Source of the DNA: Bacteroidota bacterium
Lineage (GTDB): Bacteria > Bacteroidota > Bacteroidia > B-17B0 > Aurantibacillaceae
Assembly: GCA_018267825.1 (NCBI GenBank)
Contig: JAFDXR010000002.1
Span: 1-61,910, forward strand
Direction: 5' to 3'
Length of the DNA stretch: 61,910 nt
Under the pieces are notes generated by a model. It was not told the DNA's origin. It worked only from the letters and a program-made list of their open reading frames with translations, and made no database searches. The position numbers were made by a program, and so were the translations under genes. Shown piece by piece: positions 43,389-52,350 of the stretch (its first letter is position 1; each line of letters begins with the position of its first letter).

Positions 43389-43823
43389 TTACTTTCTCTT
43401 TTTATAGAACATATATACAGGAACACCGGGTCCTTCGTCTCCGAGTTCCCAAAACAACTTATGGTCGATGATTACAATATCCAATGTTTGTGGCGATGAT
43501 TTGGTTATTTTAGTATCGTTTTGATCCATGATGAGTTTGCCATTTTTGTATTCCCAGGTTCCACGGGCATACCGGCGTGGCTTTGTGCCCTCAAACGGTT
43601 TCCGGTTTTCCTTATAAGTCCCATCTTTATAAAATATATATTGCCAGCTTTTAATTGCGAAGACATGTTTCTTAATCGTATCGCGGTATCCAAATGCCCA
43701 CTTTCCTACGAAATAGGAGGAGGTGATCTTTGAAGTATCATTCTGGCTGCTTACATCGCGTGGAATGAGAAAAAGCATTGAAAGTAAAACAACAGATATG
43801 TGGGGAAATTTCACTGGCAGCAT
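43389..43823 (-). CDS. Secreted lipocalin-like small protein
   Basis: 144 residues. Signal peptide about 1-26 (ending RDVSSQ). The mature part begins with a GKWAF segment and continues YIFYKDGTYKE, RGTWEYKNGKLIMD and a KLFWEL strand. This resembles the strand order of small lipocalin-like/META-type proteins of Bacteroidota. No binding residues can be assigned. First gene after metB, opposite strand. Confidence 0.7.
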   Translation of the reverse strand: MLPVKFPHISVVLLSMLFLIPRDVSSQNDTSKITSSYFVGKWAFGYRDTIKKHVFAIKSWQYIFYKDGTYKENRKPFEGTKPRRYARGTWEYKNGKLIMDQNDTKITKSSPQTLDIVIIDHKLFWELGDEGPGVPVYMFYKKRK

Positions 43824-43850
43824 AATTTAAGATATCAATTTCATAGTTTA

Positions 43851-44399
43851 TTACCGGATCGCTTCATAATAGAGTACGATAGCGCCTGAATCAAAAGTCT
43901 TTGTTTTTAAGAGCCTGAAAATGCTTCTGTCATTTATGCTGTCGAACAGGGGCAGGCCTTTACCTTCCAGTATGGGGTGAATACAAAGCTGAAACTCATC
44001 AACCAGGTTGAGGTTCATCAGCTGAATAATCAAACTGCGGCTGCCGATTAAAATATCTCTGTCTGCCTGTTGTTTGAGCGCTGCAACTTCCTTTTCAGGT
44101 TCCTGTGTGGCGAGTGTCGCGCTTTCCCATTCTGTGTTTTTGAGGCTGTGCGAAAAAACAATTTTCGGTATTCTGTCAATCGACCGGGCAAAATCGTCCA
44201 GCGATTTTTGACCCGAAGGGTTTTTCAGCAGTGCTTGCCAGAATTGCATCAGCTCATAAGTTGTGCGCCCATATAATATAACCCCTGCCTGGTCTATCAG
44301 CTCAGCATAATGCTCGTGCAGCGCCGCATCGGGAATTCCCGTTGTGTGTTCGCAAATCCCGTCGATGGTCATGTTTATGGCTGCAATTACTTTTCTCAT
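43851..44399 (-). CDS. Dihydrofolate-reductase/RibD-C-like reductase
   Basis: 182 residues: MRKVIAAINMTIDGICEH at the start, VILYGRTTYELMQFWQ, RIPKIVFSHSL, DILIGSRSLIIQLMNLNLVDEFQLCI, HPILEGKGLPLF and a C-terminal DSGAIVLYYE. This is the RibD C-terminal/YyaP-type reductase fold that binds NADPH. Such proteins are annotated dihydrofolate reductase family, but most are probably not true folate enzymes. The substrate is unknown. Confidence 0.88.
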   Translation of the reverse strand: MRKVIAAINMTIDGICEHTTGIPDAALHEHYAELIDQAGVILYGRTTYELMQFWQALLKNPSGQKSLDDFARSIDRIPKIVFSHSLKNTEWESATLATQEPEKEVAALKQQADRDILIGSRSLIIQLMNLNLVDEFQLCIHPILEGKGLPLFDSINDRSIFRLLKTKTFDSGAIVLYYEAIR

Positions 44400-44430
44400 G
44401 ATAATTTATTTTATAAAAAACCGCTGAAAA

Positions 44431-44709
44431 TCAAAGGTTTTTTTTGCGATGTCTTTTCATAAGCAGAAGTTTCTCCTTATCCGATATTGCAAGTTTATAA
44501 TACATGAAGTTGTCACCCCGTTTTATAGCGTAATACCAATCTTTTTTATCTACGAAAGCATTGATATGCGAGAAACAACGAATAAGTTGGTTGCCATTTT
44601 TTTCTGTCCAAATAGTCTCAGAAAACTCATAATCCGCTGGTTCATTGTATGAGGAACAGCTTGTGAGGAAAGCTATGAATAACGGAAATAGTATTTTCTT
44701 TTGCTTCAT
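44431..44709 (-). CDS. Small lipoprotein of unknown function
   Basis: 92 residues. Lipoprotein signal with lipobox LTSC (Cys18). The mature part contains FSETIWTEKNGNQLIRCFSH and DWYYAIKRGDNFMYYKLAIS, ending in a very basic tail (KRHRKKNL). Family not recognised. In a run of short lipoproteins on the minus strand. Confidence 0.68.
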   Translation of the reverse strand: MKQKKILFPLFIAFLTSCSSYNEPADYEFSETIWTEKNGNQLIRCFSHINAFVDKKDWYYAIKRGDNFMYYKLAISDKEKLLLMKRHRKKNL

Positions 44710-44861
44710 CGCTTATGTATTCACTTATGTCTTTGTTACGTATTAAACTGCTGCATTAACTCACATTATGCGCTATAATTATCTATTTGCAAAGAGTCGC
44801 ACTACGTGAAATTCCCTGTTAAGCATCAGGTACCACACGATTCAGACTTTATATAATTGGT

Positions 44862-45902
44862 TCAGTTCTCTGTTTCCCTGATTTCGCATGTCAGAAGCCT
44901 TTCTATAGGTTTCCAGGCCGGCTTACGCACAATGTAATACAATGCAGTATCCCTGTCTGGCTTTAATGTAATCTGTTCAGGCCTTGGCAACCTGGCCCGG
45001 TCCAGAACGCCTGTTATTTCCATCGGGCGAAAATGGTTCTCTTCAGTCCAGCCGGGAAGCTTTTCCATGTCTTCCACATAAATGTCCATGCCACGATAGC
45101 TGAACCACCAGTAGCCATTCATACTCATGGCCAGTCCTCTCAGTTTAACGGGCATTCCGATCTGGTCTTTTAAATGCACAAGTCCCGGTACACCATCTCT
45201 TACATTATAGATGTCGCCCGACTCTGTTTGTTCAATTTTTCCGTACACTTCCACAAGCTTACCGGTTTCCGCTTTTGTCCATTTTCTGGAGCCCATCAGT
45301 TTTAATTTCCCCTTTGGGGTGTTGATATATGCGGTATCGTTTTGGTTTGTTGCTATGCCCGATAATAGTGCCACACGCCCTATAAACATATCGGGGGTTT
45401 CGACAATGGGTTTTATTTTTTTACCTGAGAGCACGATCAGTTTATTCTGAAAATAAAACCCGGATGTCTGCAGGTCTATATCGGCTTCTTTATATGCGTC
45501 GGGCGGAACTCCGACAAATGCGCCTGTTTCGTAAACCCGCAACTGGTATGTAGAGTCTTTCTCCGGTTGTGGAAGGCTGCCGTTGCCGAATTTGCCGAAA
45601 TAAGGCGAAAGGGGGATGGTGAGGGGTTCCTGGATAGCTGAATCGTTGATACTCTGAACAGTCAGGTTAAGTCCGCTATTGTAGCCTTTGGCATGCTGGT
45701 CTGTAATAATACCCCGTACGCTTAAAAGCGTACCAAGGGGTTTTCCTAACTGGCCTATTATTTTTTTCTGTACTTTATGATCTGTGATTTGTACCTCGGG
45801 TATAGTGTTTTGCGAAAAACAGAAATTACCTGCCCGAAATAGCATAGCAATCATAATGAAGCAGGATATTATGTCTTTCCTATTGTTCGAAAAGTGTTTC
45901 AT
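44862..45902 (-). CDS. Secreted protein with repeated OB-like segments
   Basis: 346 residues. A signal peptide (ending NFCFSQ, about 31) precedes three segments that each open with a G-x-hydrophobic strand: LLSVRGIITDQHAKG (about 60-74), GRVALLSGIATNQND, and MPVKLRGLAMSMNGYWWFSY. Further strands are LVEVYGKIEQTESGD and MEITGVLDRARLPR. This looks like OB-fold-type repeats, but I found no family. An upstream ~57-bp repeat (45951-46007) is shared with two other genes. Function unknown. Confidence 0.68.
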   Translation of the reverse strand: MKHFSNNRKDIISCFIMIAMLFRAGNFCFSQNTIPEVQITDHKVQKKIIGQLGKPLGTLLSVRGIITDQHAKGYNSGLNLTVQSINDSAIQEPLTIPLSPYFGKFGNGSLPQPEKDSTYQLRVYETGAFVGVPPDAYKEADIDLQTSGFYFQNKLIVLSGKKIKPIVETPDMFIGRVALLSGIATNQNDTAYINTPKGKLKLMGSRKWTKAETGKLVEVYGKIEQTESGDIYNVRDGVPGLVHLKDQIGMPVKLRGLAMSMNGYWWFSYRGMDIYVEDMEKLPGWTEENHFRPMEITGVLDRARLPRPEQITLKPDRDTALYYIVRKPAWKPIERLLTCEIRETEN

Positions 45903-45950
45903 GGTAGCCCAAAAAATTTAATGAACAGAAAACGTTTTTCAGAGTGTTTT

Positions 45951-46007
45951 GCATCTATACCCGCAACTGTTTATGCCTAAGTTAGCTTTTTTTAGTGAGC
46001 GGCAAAT
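45951..46007. repeat. Dispersed 57-bp repeat, copy 1
   Basis: GCATCTATACCCGCAACTG, then TGCCTAAGTTAGC, a T-run and AGTGAGCGGCAAA. Copies 2 (47291) and 3 (48043) share the order and most bases. In the orientation of the minus-strand genes, each copy lies just upstream of a start codon (48 bp here). Confidence 0.8.
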
Positions 46008-46023
46008 TTAAAATCGTTTGAGT

Positions 46024-46710
46024 TTATTGGCTGTTGACCACTGTTTTTTTATTTTCAGAAACACACCTTGATTGTCCGCATAAACAGTTTATCGAGTCTT
46101 TTATATGAGCAAAGTGCCATGAACGCTGAAATATTTGTTTAACCCTCCCGAGATTTTTGACAGAATACGGACAAGGGAGATTCAACCATAATATTTGTTT
46201 GTCGGCCTTGATAACATAGTCGTTTGTATAAGTCAGGCCGGGAGAGTTATCGTGGTAGTTTGATGCTTTGTTGAAATATATACCCGAAGCGTCTTCTTTT
46301 AATGCGGCAAATGCTTTGTTAAGCGAGAGTGTATCTGGGTACCTGGCCTGAATTACATGGAACCTTAGCAAGGAGCGTTGTTTGCCCGGGTAGAAATTAA
46401 ATTTCAGCAGAAGGGTATTCTGATTCAGTAAATAACTATAATATCCGGTTTCGGTAGGCGTTTTTTTTACTGTATCTATGGTCAGGTCGAGTACAATTTT
46501 TTCGTCGGCTATTACCGACAATAAAGAGTCTGCAAGCGATTTAAACATAATGTAATCGAAGTCCGGATATACAATGGCTTGTTTGGCATCGCTAATAACC
46601 TTATCCGGCTTTTCCGACACCGTATCTTTGGCAATAGCATGGCCCTGCCGTTCCGTTTTTGTGGAACAACCGGCAATGAACAATAGAATTATATAATAAA
46701 TAGGTTTCAT
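46024..46710 (-). CDS. Lipoprotein of unknown function
   Basis: 228 residues from the ATG at 46708-46710, which gives a clean lipoprotein signal (IILLFIAGCS, Cys near 13); a longer in-frame start lacks one. The mature part includes IMFKSLADSLLSVIADEKIVLDL and SYLLNQNTLLLKFNFYPGK. No family recognised. It follows the 46750 gene closely and may share its transcript. Confidence 0.68.
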   Translation of the reverse strand: MKPIYYIILLFIAGCSTKTERQGHAIAKDTVSEKPDKVISDAKQAIVYPDFDYIMFKSLADSLLSVIADEKIVLDLTIDTVKKTPTETGYYSYLLNQNTLLLKFNFYPGKQRSLLRFHVIQARYPDTLSLNKAFAALKEDASGIYFNKASNYHDNSPGLTYTNDYVIKADKQILWLNLPCPYSVKNLGRVKQIFQRSWHFAHIKDSINCLCGQSRCVSENKKTVVNSQ

Positions 46711-46749
46711 TGGCGCCTCTTTGTCTGTAGTTTCTATCAGCAACTCAAA

Positions 46750-47271
46750 TTATTGAGAGGTTTTTCGGATAAGTACTTTATGGTCCAGGATCCAAAGCCC
46801 TCCATGGGGAGCTGTGCCATAATACAAATCACAATCTCCATGATAACTTGTATCGCTTCTCAGTAATTCTTCCCTTACATTTTTGTCGAGCCACTCAAAA
46901 TTAAATTCTTCTTTTTTAAGCTTCGGCGAATCATGCCCCGGTTCTGTGTATTTAGTCAGATCATAATCTGCATATTTTTTTCCCACCAGTCGCCTGAAAG
47001 TCAATGAGTCAAAATAAAGCACTGCTTCCAGGCAATAATCGGATGGCCCGGCAACTGAAAGCCTTTGGTTTTCTCCTGAATTATCCACTACAGTGTATTT
47101 GAATTTCGCAGCCCTGGGCCTGAATAATGAGAGATCGATCAGTTTTGCAAGTTTTGCTGTGTCGCTTGAAACAGTTGATGAGATATTACTTTTTGTATCT
47201 GTTTCCGGGTTTTGCCTGCACGAACAAAATGAAATGAGCAAACCAAAAACGAATGCATGGAGCTTTAACAT
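46750..47271 (-). CDS. Lipoprotein of unknown function
   Basis: 173 residues from the ATG at 47269-47271, preferred over an upstream in-frame start because it places the signal peptide at the N terminus (FGLLISFCSC). The mature part has LFRPRAAKFKYTVVDNSGEN, AVLYFDSLTFRRLVGKKYAD and a C-terminal GLWILDHKVLIRK. No family recognised. The second copy of the 57-bp repeat lies 20 bp upstream. Confidence 0.68.
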   Translation of the reverse strand: MLKLHAFVFGLLISFCSCRQNPETDTKSNISSTVSSDTAKLAKLIDLSLFRPRAAKFKYTVVDNSGENQRLSVAGPSDYCLEAVLYFDSLTFRRLVGKKYADYDLTKYTEPGHDSPKLKKEEFNFEWLDKNVREELLRSDTSYHGDCDLYYGTAPHGGLWILDHKVLIRKTSQ

Positions 47272-47290
47272 GTTGTAAATTGTTTTCTGT

Positions 47291-47345
47291 GATACACCCA
47301 CACGGGCTTACACCTAAGTTAGCTGTTTTTATTGAGCTGCAAAAA
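47291..47345. repeat. Dispersed 57-bp repeat, copy 2
   Basis: GATACACCCACACGGG, then CACCTAAGTTAGCTG, a T-run and ATTGAGCTGCAAAA. The 5' third is more diverged than in copies 1 and 3. It starts 20 bp upstream of the 46750-47271 gene. Confidence 0.75.
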
Positions 47346-47411
47346 TGTCTCAAAAGAACCCTACCTGTAAAAAGGCGAACCCTTCATTCAACCAATGTTG
47401 GTGATTTTTGT

Positions 47412-48023
47412 TTAGTTGCCATCAAAATCCGGTGGAACGAATTTAACTTTTTCTTGCCGGACCGCCGGAATTTCGGGAAACTCTTTCCGGTAAAGCTTTG
47501 TTATTTGCCGGGTGTAATGCATTATTTCAGAACTGTCGTTTGTATTTACACCTTTCATGTTTATGAGAAAACCGAGTAGTTTTTCAGAAGGGTTAAACGC
47601 GCTGGTGTATTTACCCGTCTGGAGATACACTTCGGCTTGCCCCAGGCTGTCGATAAAGCCAAAAGTCGGGTTATCGTATGGATGTGGGTTTTTAATAAAT
47701 TCTGCTATGGAGGTATTGTTCTTAAGAGAAGCGAAATTTACCTGTTTCAGGAGTGCTTTCAGGGAATCGACCTGTCCCGGGCTTAGTTTATAGGTAGTTA
47801 CCACAAATTTCGATGAGCTATAAAGGCCAAGCGAAATCAAGGTATCTGAGCGGAATTGGAAGCTATGAAGCACCTGTAATTTGCTAATGGTGTCGTTTTG
47901 CCCGGAGCCAAAACTGAAAGCAGAAAAAACGCGGACCTCCGGACGAAATGCTGTATCGGCTGTCTTATGACTTGAACAGGATCCTAAAACAAGACAAAGA
48001 AATATAAAGATGATGGGCCTCAT
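47412..48023 (-). CDS. Lipoprotein of unknown function
   Basis: 203 residues. Lipoprotein signal with lipobox LGSC (Cys16). The mature part contains VRVFSAFSFGSGQNDTISKL, YKLSPGQVDSLKALLKQVNF and LLGFLINMKGVNTND. No family recognised. The third copy of the 57-bp repeat lies 20 bp upstream, the same distance as for the 46750 gene. Confidence 0.7.
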   Translation of the reverse strand: MRPIIFIFLCLVLGSCSSHKTADTAFRPEVRVFSAFSFGSGQNDTISKLQVLHSFQFRSDTLISLGLYSSSKFVVTTYKLSPGQVDSLKALLKQVNFASLKNNTSIAEFIKNPHPYDNPTFGFIDSLGQAEVYLQTGKYTSAFNPSEKLLGFLINMKGVNTNDSSEIMHYTRQITKLYRKEFPEIPAVRQEKVKFVPPDFDGN

Positions 48024-48042
48024 TTAATGGTGGAATGTATTT

Positions 48043-48099
48043 GCATCTATACCCGCAGATGTTTGATCTAAGATAGCTGTTTTCCAGTGAGTCACAAAA
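48043..48099. repeat. Dispersed 57-bp repeat, copy 3
   Basis: GCATCTATACCCGCAGATG, then GATCTAAGATAGCTG, TTTTCCAGTGAGTCACAAAA. It directly abuts the metB remnant at 48104. Confidence 0.8.
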
Positions 48100-48103
48100 G
48101 GGT

Positions 48104-48190
48104 AGGGTAGTGTCGCTGGTAAACCGCCCAGTTACCATGACCCGTGTGTTCGATTATGAAAATCGAGTGCGGAAAAGCCAGGTTTTGTAG
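48104..48190 (+). pseudogene. Decayed fragment of the metB 3' region
   Basis: Translates in one frame to VVSLVNRPVTMTRVF and on to a TAG, against VESLVNHPATMTHAS in metB. Nucleotide similarity to 43130-43210 is high for the first ~45 bases and weaker after. No other part of metB is present nearby. It is a relic of a duplication, or of an insertion that copied the metB 3' end. Confidence 0.72.
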
Positions 48191-48209
48191 GATACTTATC
48201 TACTATTGA

Positions 48210-50765
48210 TTAATGTTTTGGTATTTCTGGATCCTCAATGTCTTCATTACTAATGCCCAAGTTTAAATAAGCACGATTAATGGCCTGCGATGCTATATCT
48301 AATTTCTTATCTCTTGGGTGAAGTATTATTGCGTTTTTTATTGAGCTTTTAAGTTCTTTAAGTTTATGTTTCTTTTCTTCTTTGTCTTTTACCCATTTTT
48401 TTATGAAATTATAATTGCCACCACAATATATGTGGTAGATATGCGGGTCATCTTTTCCAATAGTAACTATAAGTTTTTTCGCTAGTTCATCGGCTTTTTC
48501 TTTATATGCAAAAGCGTGCGTGTAGTCTGTTACAATACAACTTTTTTTGTAAAACAAATTACATTTGGCATTTTGAATAAAATAGTCTTTACCTGATAAT
48601 GATTCAGCTTGATTTAAGTAATTTTCAGCTAGACTCAAATCACCCCCCACTCCTTCTACTTCTAAAGATCCATATTGTAGCCAAAATTGTGGATCATCAT
48701 TAAAAAATGAATTAATAGAGTCATAAACTTCTCTTGCCTGATTAATGTCATTTCGAAACCTCTGATATAGTGTTTGATGATTTATTAATGATTTGTATAA
48801 ATTGAATTTTCTTGTAGCTCCTTGCGAGTTCTTAAGTTCTGGGGCCAATATTGATAAAACCCTAATATAAGCCTCCTTTATAGACTCTAAACTAGCACAA
48901 TGTTTAATGATATAATCCGCTAAAATTCTATGACGTAGCATGAATTTATCTCTGTTACTGCCGACCCACATAATAGTACCACTCAAAATAGTGTTTAAAT
49001 AATATAAAGAGACGGAGTGCGGCTCTTTAGAGAAGCCTATGAAATCTTGCTTTGTGTTTGTATAACCGAGTTCGGTATTTAATGCAATACAAATACATAG
49101 TAATTTTGCTTCCTCAGGGTTTATTTCTTCGTACTCATTTTTAATAATTTCATTAAAGCTTCTACCGTTGGTAGCCTCTTTCATTGCTATTAAAATTTGT
49201 TTTTTTGACCTGTATTTAAATTCCCAAAATCTTCTTTCCGGAGTTAATCCTTTTAATATGCCTAGCAAATTATTTGCATCCAATTTTGCTATTAAATTGT
49301 TTATTTCAATGTCATCCAGATCATCAATATTATAATTGAAATGATCAACAATATCACTATCAATAATTGAATTCAGTTTATCATGGTGGTTTTTTCTCAA
49401 TGAAACAATAATAATGGGAGGTTTCTCAAGATTATTTAAAGCTTTAATAATGTTGGGAAGTTGAGGGATGGCATTTTTTGCATTATCAAAGATTAGAATA
49501 ACCCTCTCTTTAATACTTTGTAATACCTCGGTAATATGCTCAAATCTTGGCAGATAATCGGAGTAAGTTAAAAATACTGTTCTGCCATTTTGAGACAAAC
49601 GCAATCCTAAGCGTTTAAGAATTGTTGATTTTCCAGCTCCCGCACTTCCTAATATACTAAACAATTTAATTTTCTCATTAATGTCATTTTTTGGATAAAC
49701 ATTCTCTATGTCATTGAATACTGCATTGGTTAATGTTCTGGGAATATCTAGATCTTTAAATAAATCATTCCATCTTGGTGATGCTCCCAAAAGATAGCCA
49801 GAGCGTTCTTCAATAATCTTATGTTCATTTGGAACTCTGTTAAATGATCCTGCAAATTCTGTAGTCGCTTTTTTGGATATATTATTAATCTCACTAAATT
49901 CTAAAACAGAAAGTAGATTTGGAAATGTATCTCTAAGAATATCTTCACGTTTTGGTAATTCATTAGAGATAGAAACCAACCAATTCAGGAAATCTTCAGT
50001 TGTACCCTCAATATGATGAACGTTATATTGATGTTTTAGATTGTCTGATTTAACCGGGGAAAGGCTAGGACTAATAATAAAAGATTTTGGCCTAAATTCT
50101 GAGTATCCACTTTTACCTTCTCTTGCTTCAATATATCTTTCAAATAAGGGTTCATTTAAATCTGTACCTAAAAAAATAGTTGGTTTGGTAGCATAATCGT
50201 AAACAAACTGAGCATATAAAGGTTGATGGCTTAATTGAGATTTTGCATATTGTTTAGTTGAAAATATTAAATCTTCTGGTTCACAGGGAAGTTTACCATG
50301 AAGATAAATCATATGAGTTCTTTCTAGTGATTGATCACGTTCTTTAAACTCGTCTTTGGGATAAATTAGTTCCTCATATTTTTTATTTTTTCGGCTATAG
50401 ATTTTATTTAATATATCATCTATATTTAGAGTATATACCTTATACCAATATGGTATCGAAATAGCATTGTAAATATCAGGGATTTCTCCACTAAGAAGAT
50501 TGTTCTCTAAAAAGTCTTTTTTTAGATTTTTTTTGATACCTGCATTTACAAATGCTTGATACATTTCAGGAAGAGGGGTGCCATCATATACTCCTTTATA
50601 CTGGACAAAATCCCAAATCTTTTGTCCCAAAGATTTTCCTGTTGGAAAATGTTCCCCTAATTTATTTTTAGCGTTTAAAGAAAAACCTGCCCCAAGAAAT
50701 AAAACTACTTCATTTCTACCTATTAAGCGTTTTAAATATCTTTCATCATTATAATCAAATTTCAT
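48210..50765 (-). CDS. SIR2-STAND NTPase, probable antiphage defence protein
   Basis: 851 residues. The N-terminal SIR2 domain (about 15-265) has the NAD-binding GAGFS (25-29), the TLNIDD motif with catalytic Asn114, and YLHGK with catalytic His156. A P-loop STAND/NACHT-type NTPase follows, with Walker A GSAGAGKST (373-381) and Walker B VILIFDN (Asp427). The C-terminal ~350 residues are helical with TPR-like repeats, the usual sensor part. This is the order of Avs5-type and related SIR2-STAND immune proteins, which bind a phage protein, oligomerise and deplete NAD+. The role here is inferred from that architecture. The gene is clearly AT-rich relative to its surroundings and stands alone on its transcript, next to cassette-like genes. 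The exact Avs subtype is uncertain. Confidence 0.87.
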   Translation of the reverse strand: MKFDYNDERYLKRLIGRNEVVLFLGAGFSLNAKNKLGEHFPTGKSLGQKIWDFVQYKGVYDGTPLPEMYQAFVNAGIKKNLKKDFLENNLLSGEIPDIYNAISIPYWYKVYTLNIDDILNKIYSRKNKKYEELIYPKDEFKERDQSLERTHMIYLHGKLPCEPEDLIFSTKQYAKSQLSHQPLYAQFVYDYATKPTIFLGTDLNEPLFERYIEAREGKSGYSEFRPKSFIISPSLSPVKSDNLKHQYNVHHIEGTTEDFLNWLVSISNELPKREDILRDTFPNLLSVLEFSEINNISKKATTEFAGSFNRVPNEHKIIEERSGYLLGASPRWNDLFKDLDIPRTLTNAVFNDIENVYPKNDINEKIKLFSILGSAGAGKSTILKRLGLRLSQNGRTVFLTYSDYLPRFEHITEVLQSIKERVILIFDNAKNAIPQLPNIIKALNNLEKPPIIIVSLRKNHHDKLNSIIDSDIVDHFNYNIDDLDDIEINNLIAKLDANNLLGILKGLTPERRFWEFKYRSKKQILIAMKEATNGRSFNEIIKNEYEEINPEEAKLLCICIALNTELGYTNTKQDFIGFSKEPHSVSLYYLNTILSGTIMWVGSNRDKFMLRHRILADYIIKHCASLESIKEAYIRVLSILAPELKNSQGATRKFNLYKSLINHQTLYQRFRNDINQAREVYDSINSFFNDDPQFWLQYGSLEVEGVGGDLSLAENYLNQAESLSGKDYFIQNAKCNLFYKKSCIVTDYTHAFAYKEKADELAKKLIVTIGKDDPHIYHIYCGGNYNFIKKWVKDKEEKKHKLKELKSSIKNAIILHPRDKKLDIASQAINRAYLNLGISNEDIEDPEIPKH

Positions 50766-50877
50766 CTAAATAGTATTTTAGAATTTATAATTGTAAGAAT
50801 AATTAACATATAAATATAGTACTATTGTCTGATGAAATTTTGGCGATTTGTATTTATTTATTGCATTTTTTTATTTT

Positions 50878-50999
50878 GGGCTTTACGTTCGGATGGGTTT
50901 CACGGAGCACAAAACTGTCAACCAACCCTGAACTTAAATAGAAGCATAAAGCTCCAAGTTTGCGAGTTACCCTGCCTGAAACAAATGCCGTCTTAGCGG
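50878..50999 (-). repeat. Degenerate attC-like site
   Basis: One end reads CTTAGCGG (50992-50999), one base off the GTTAGCGG of the intact site at 52473. It is followed outward by the same sequence as that site (GCTG, then CTTTCT and TGTCGTTTC). The central GGAGCACAAAACTGTC is shared too. The other end (GGCTTTACG, 50879-50887) is decayed. It lies just 3' of the metallo-beta-lactamase-fold gene, where a cassette's attC belongs. A 73-codon ORF across it is an artefact of the element. Confidence 0.6.
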
Positions 51000-51071
51000 C
51001 TGCCCTGCTTTCTGTGCGAATCGTTGTCGTTTCATGCTTGCAGACCTTTTGTTCAACTTGATTTGTAGTTG

Positions 51072-52295
51072 TCATAGTGTAACTGTTATGTCAGTTGCAG
51101 CTGTGTTTGTTTGGTGTATCGTAAAACCACTTGTGCTTAATGATGCGATGTAATTTGCAAAAGGATGGCCATAGCGATTTGCACCAACAGAAATAACAGC
51201 CATGTTGACCATTGCTAATGCTGGAGTATTATATTGATATGTTCCTGCCTTTCCTCCGTGATGTGGAACAACTAAATTGTGTTTATGCTTATAATTAAGA
51301 TGTGGTAGAATATCTCTTGAGATTTGGTCATAATGAGCATCGCCTGGCAAAATTATACTTCCGCTTTTTGTTTTTACGGTTAATGCTAAACCTGAAATAT
51401 TTCTGTTTTTGTGTTGCTGTGAATTGTAAAGAACAACTTGATTACATATTGGTGTAAGAGGGCTAAAAAAAGTTGGACCACCTCTGATTAATCTTGTGTT
51501 TGCTGAAATGGTATAAGTGTTTGCTGAACCAACCGCATTTCGTAATCTACCAAAAATAATTCTGCTTGTCAGATTTGGAACACGGTCACGACAAACAAAT
51601 GCTGAAAAATTATTTTGTAATTCAGTGTCAGTCATTCCAATCAAAGAGTGATAGTGGTCTTTGTCCCAATGTGATAAAATAAGAACTGGTTTTGAAGTCG
51701 GATACAATGTATTTCTGTTGCCAATAATAGTTGCGACATCTGCTCTTGAAGCGTTCATTGGCGCTCCTGCATCATAGACAAATTTTACTTTATCGTTAAA
51801 ATTGATTTCATTCCAATTGCCTTGTCCGACATTTCTAATTGTAACACTTACTTTTCCCTTTTTGTGAAATGGAATTTTTGATTTGTCTCCGTTTCCTGTC
51901 ATGTAGTAGTTGAGGTAAAACGCATCAAAGAAGTCGCTTAAAGAAACCGATTCATTGAAAATTGGTTCTTTGGTTTTTGCAACATCAATGTTGTAACCAA
52001 TTAGAAACGAATTTAGATTATCAGAGATGATTGCGTTTTGTTCACGCCAAGATTGAATAGTCGCTGGTCGGATTGCATAAATTGTATTGTCTTGAATTGT
52101 TCTACCTTTATAATTTTTCAGTAAAACCATTGAAGGCTTATTCAAGTCGGTGTTTACGTTTAATGATTCATTAAACAAACGATATTCATTAGAGTCAATA
52201 AAGTCAAACAAAACTGTCCCGTCTTGTTTGTTGAATTCCTCAATATAAACGAGCACACTGTCAGCAAATAATCTTTTATAGTAGTAGTAATACAT
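51072..52295 (-). CDS. ComEC-like metallo-beta-lactamase-fold protein
   Basis: 407 residues. The C-terminal MBL domain (about 150-405) has VGQGN (156-160, the ComEC-type DVGQGD site), the metal motif SHWDKDH (208-214), a LPGDAHYD strand and VPHHGG. These match ComEC/Rec2-like hydrolases that act on nucleic acid or nucleotides. The N-terminal ~145 residues form an unrecognised domain. No signal peptide, so it is probably cytosolic. Bounded on both sides by attC-like sites, with no gene in tight linkage, it looks like a mobile cassette. Several defence systems use MBL effectors, but none can be named here. Confidence 0.8.
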   Translation of the reverse strand: MYYYYYKRLFADSVLVYIEEFNKQDGTVLFDFIDSNEYRLFNESLNVNTDLNKPSMVLLKNYKGRTIQDNTIYAIRPATIQSWREQNAIISDNLNSFLIGYNIDVAKTKEPIFNESVSLSDFFDAFYLNYYMTGNGDKSKIPFHKKGKVSVTIRNVGQGNWNEINFNDKVKFVYDAGAPMNASRADVATIIGNRNTLYPTSKPVLILSHWDKDHYHSLIGMTDTELQNNFSAFVCRDRVPNLTSRIIFGRLRNAVGSANTYTISANTRLIRGGPTFFSPLTPICNQVVLYNSQQHKNRNISGLALTVKTKSGSIILPGDAHYDQISRDILPHLNYKHKHNLVVPHHGGKAGTYQYNTPALAMVNMAVISVGANRYGHPFANYIASLSTSGFTIHQTNTAATDITVTL

Positions 52296-52350
52296 TTTAT
52301 TTTTTGTTCATTGCTTGTCTGTTAAGATATACACTGTCGCTATAGCATAA

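Noticed and set aside
50854..51075. 73-codon minus-strand ORF overlapping the MBL gene stop
   Set aside because: It lies entirely across the degenerate attC-like element; its sequence similarity is to the non-coding site at 52351-52480, not to any protein.
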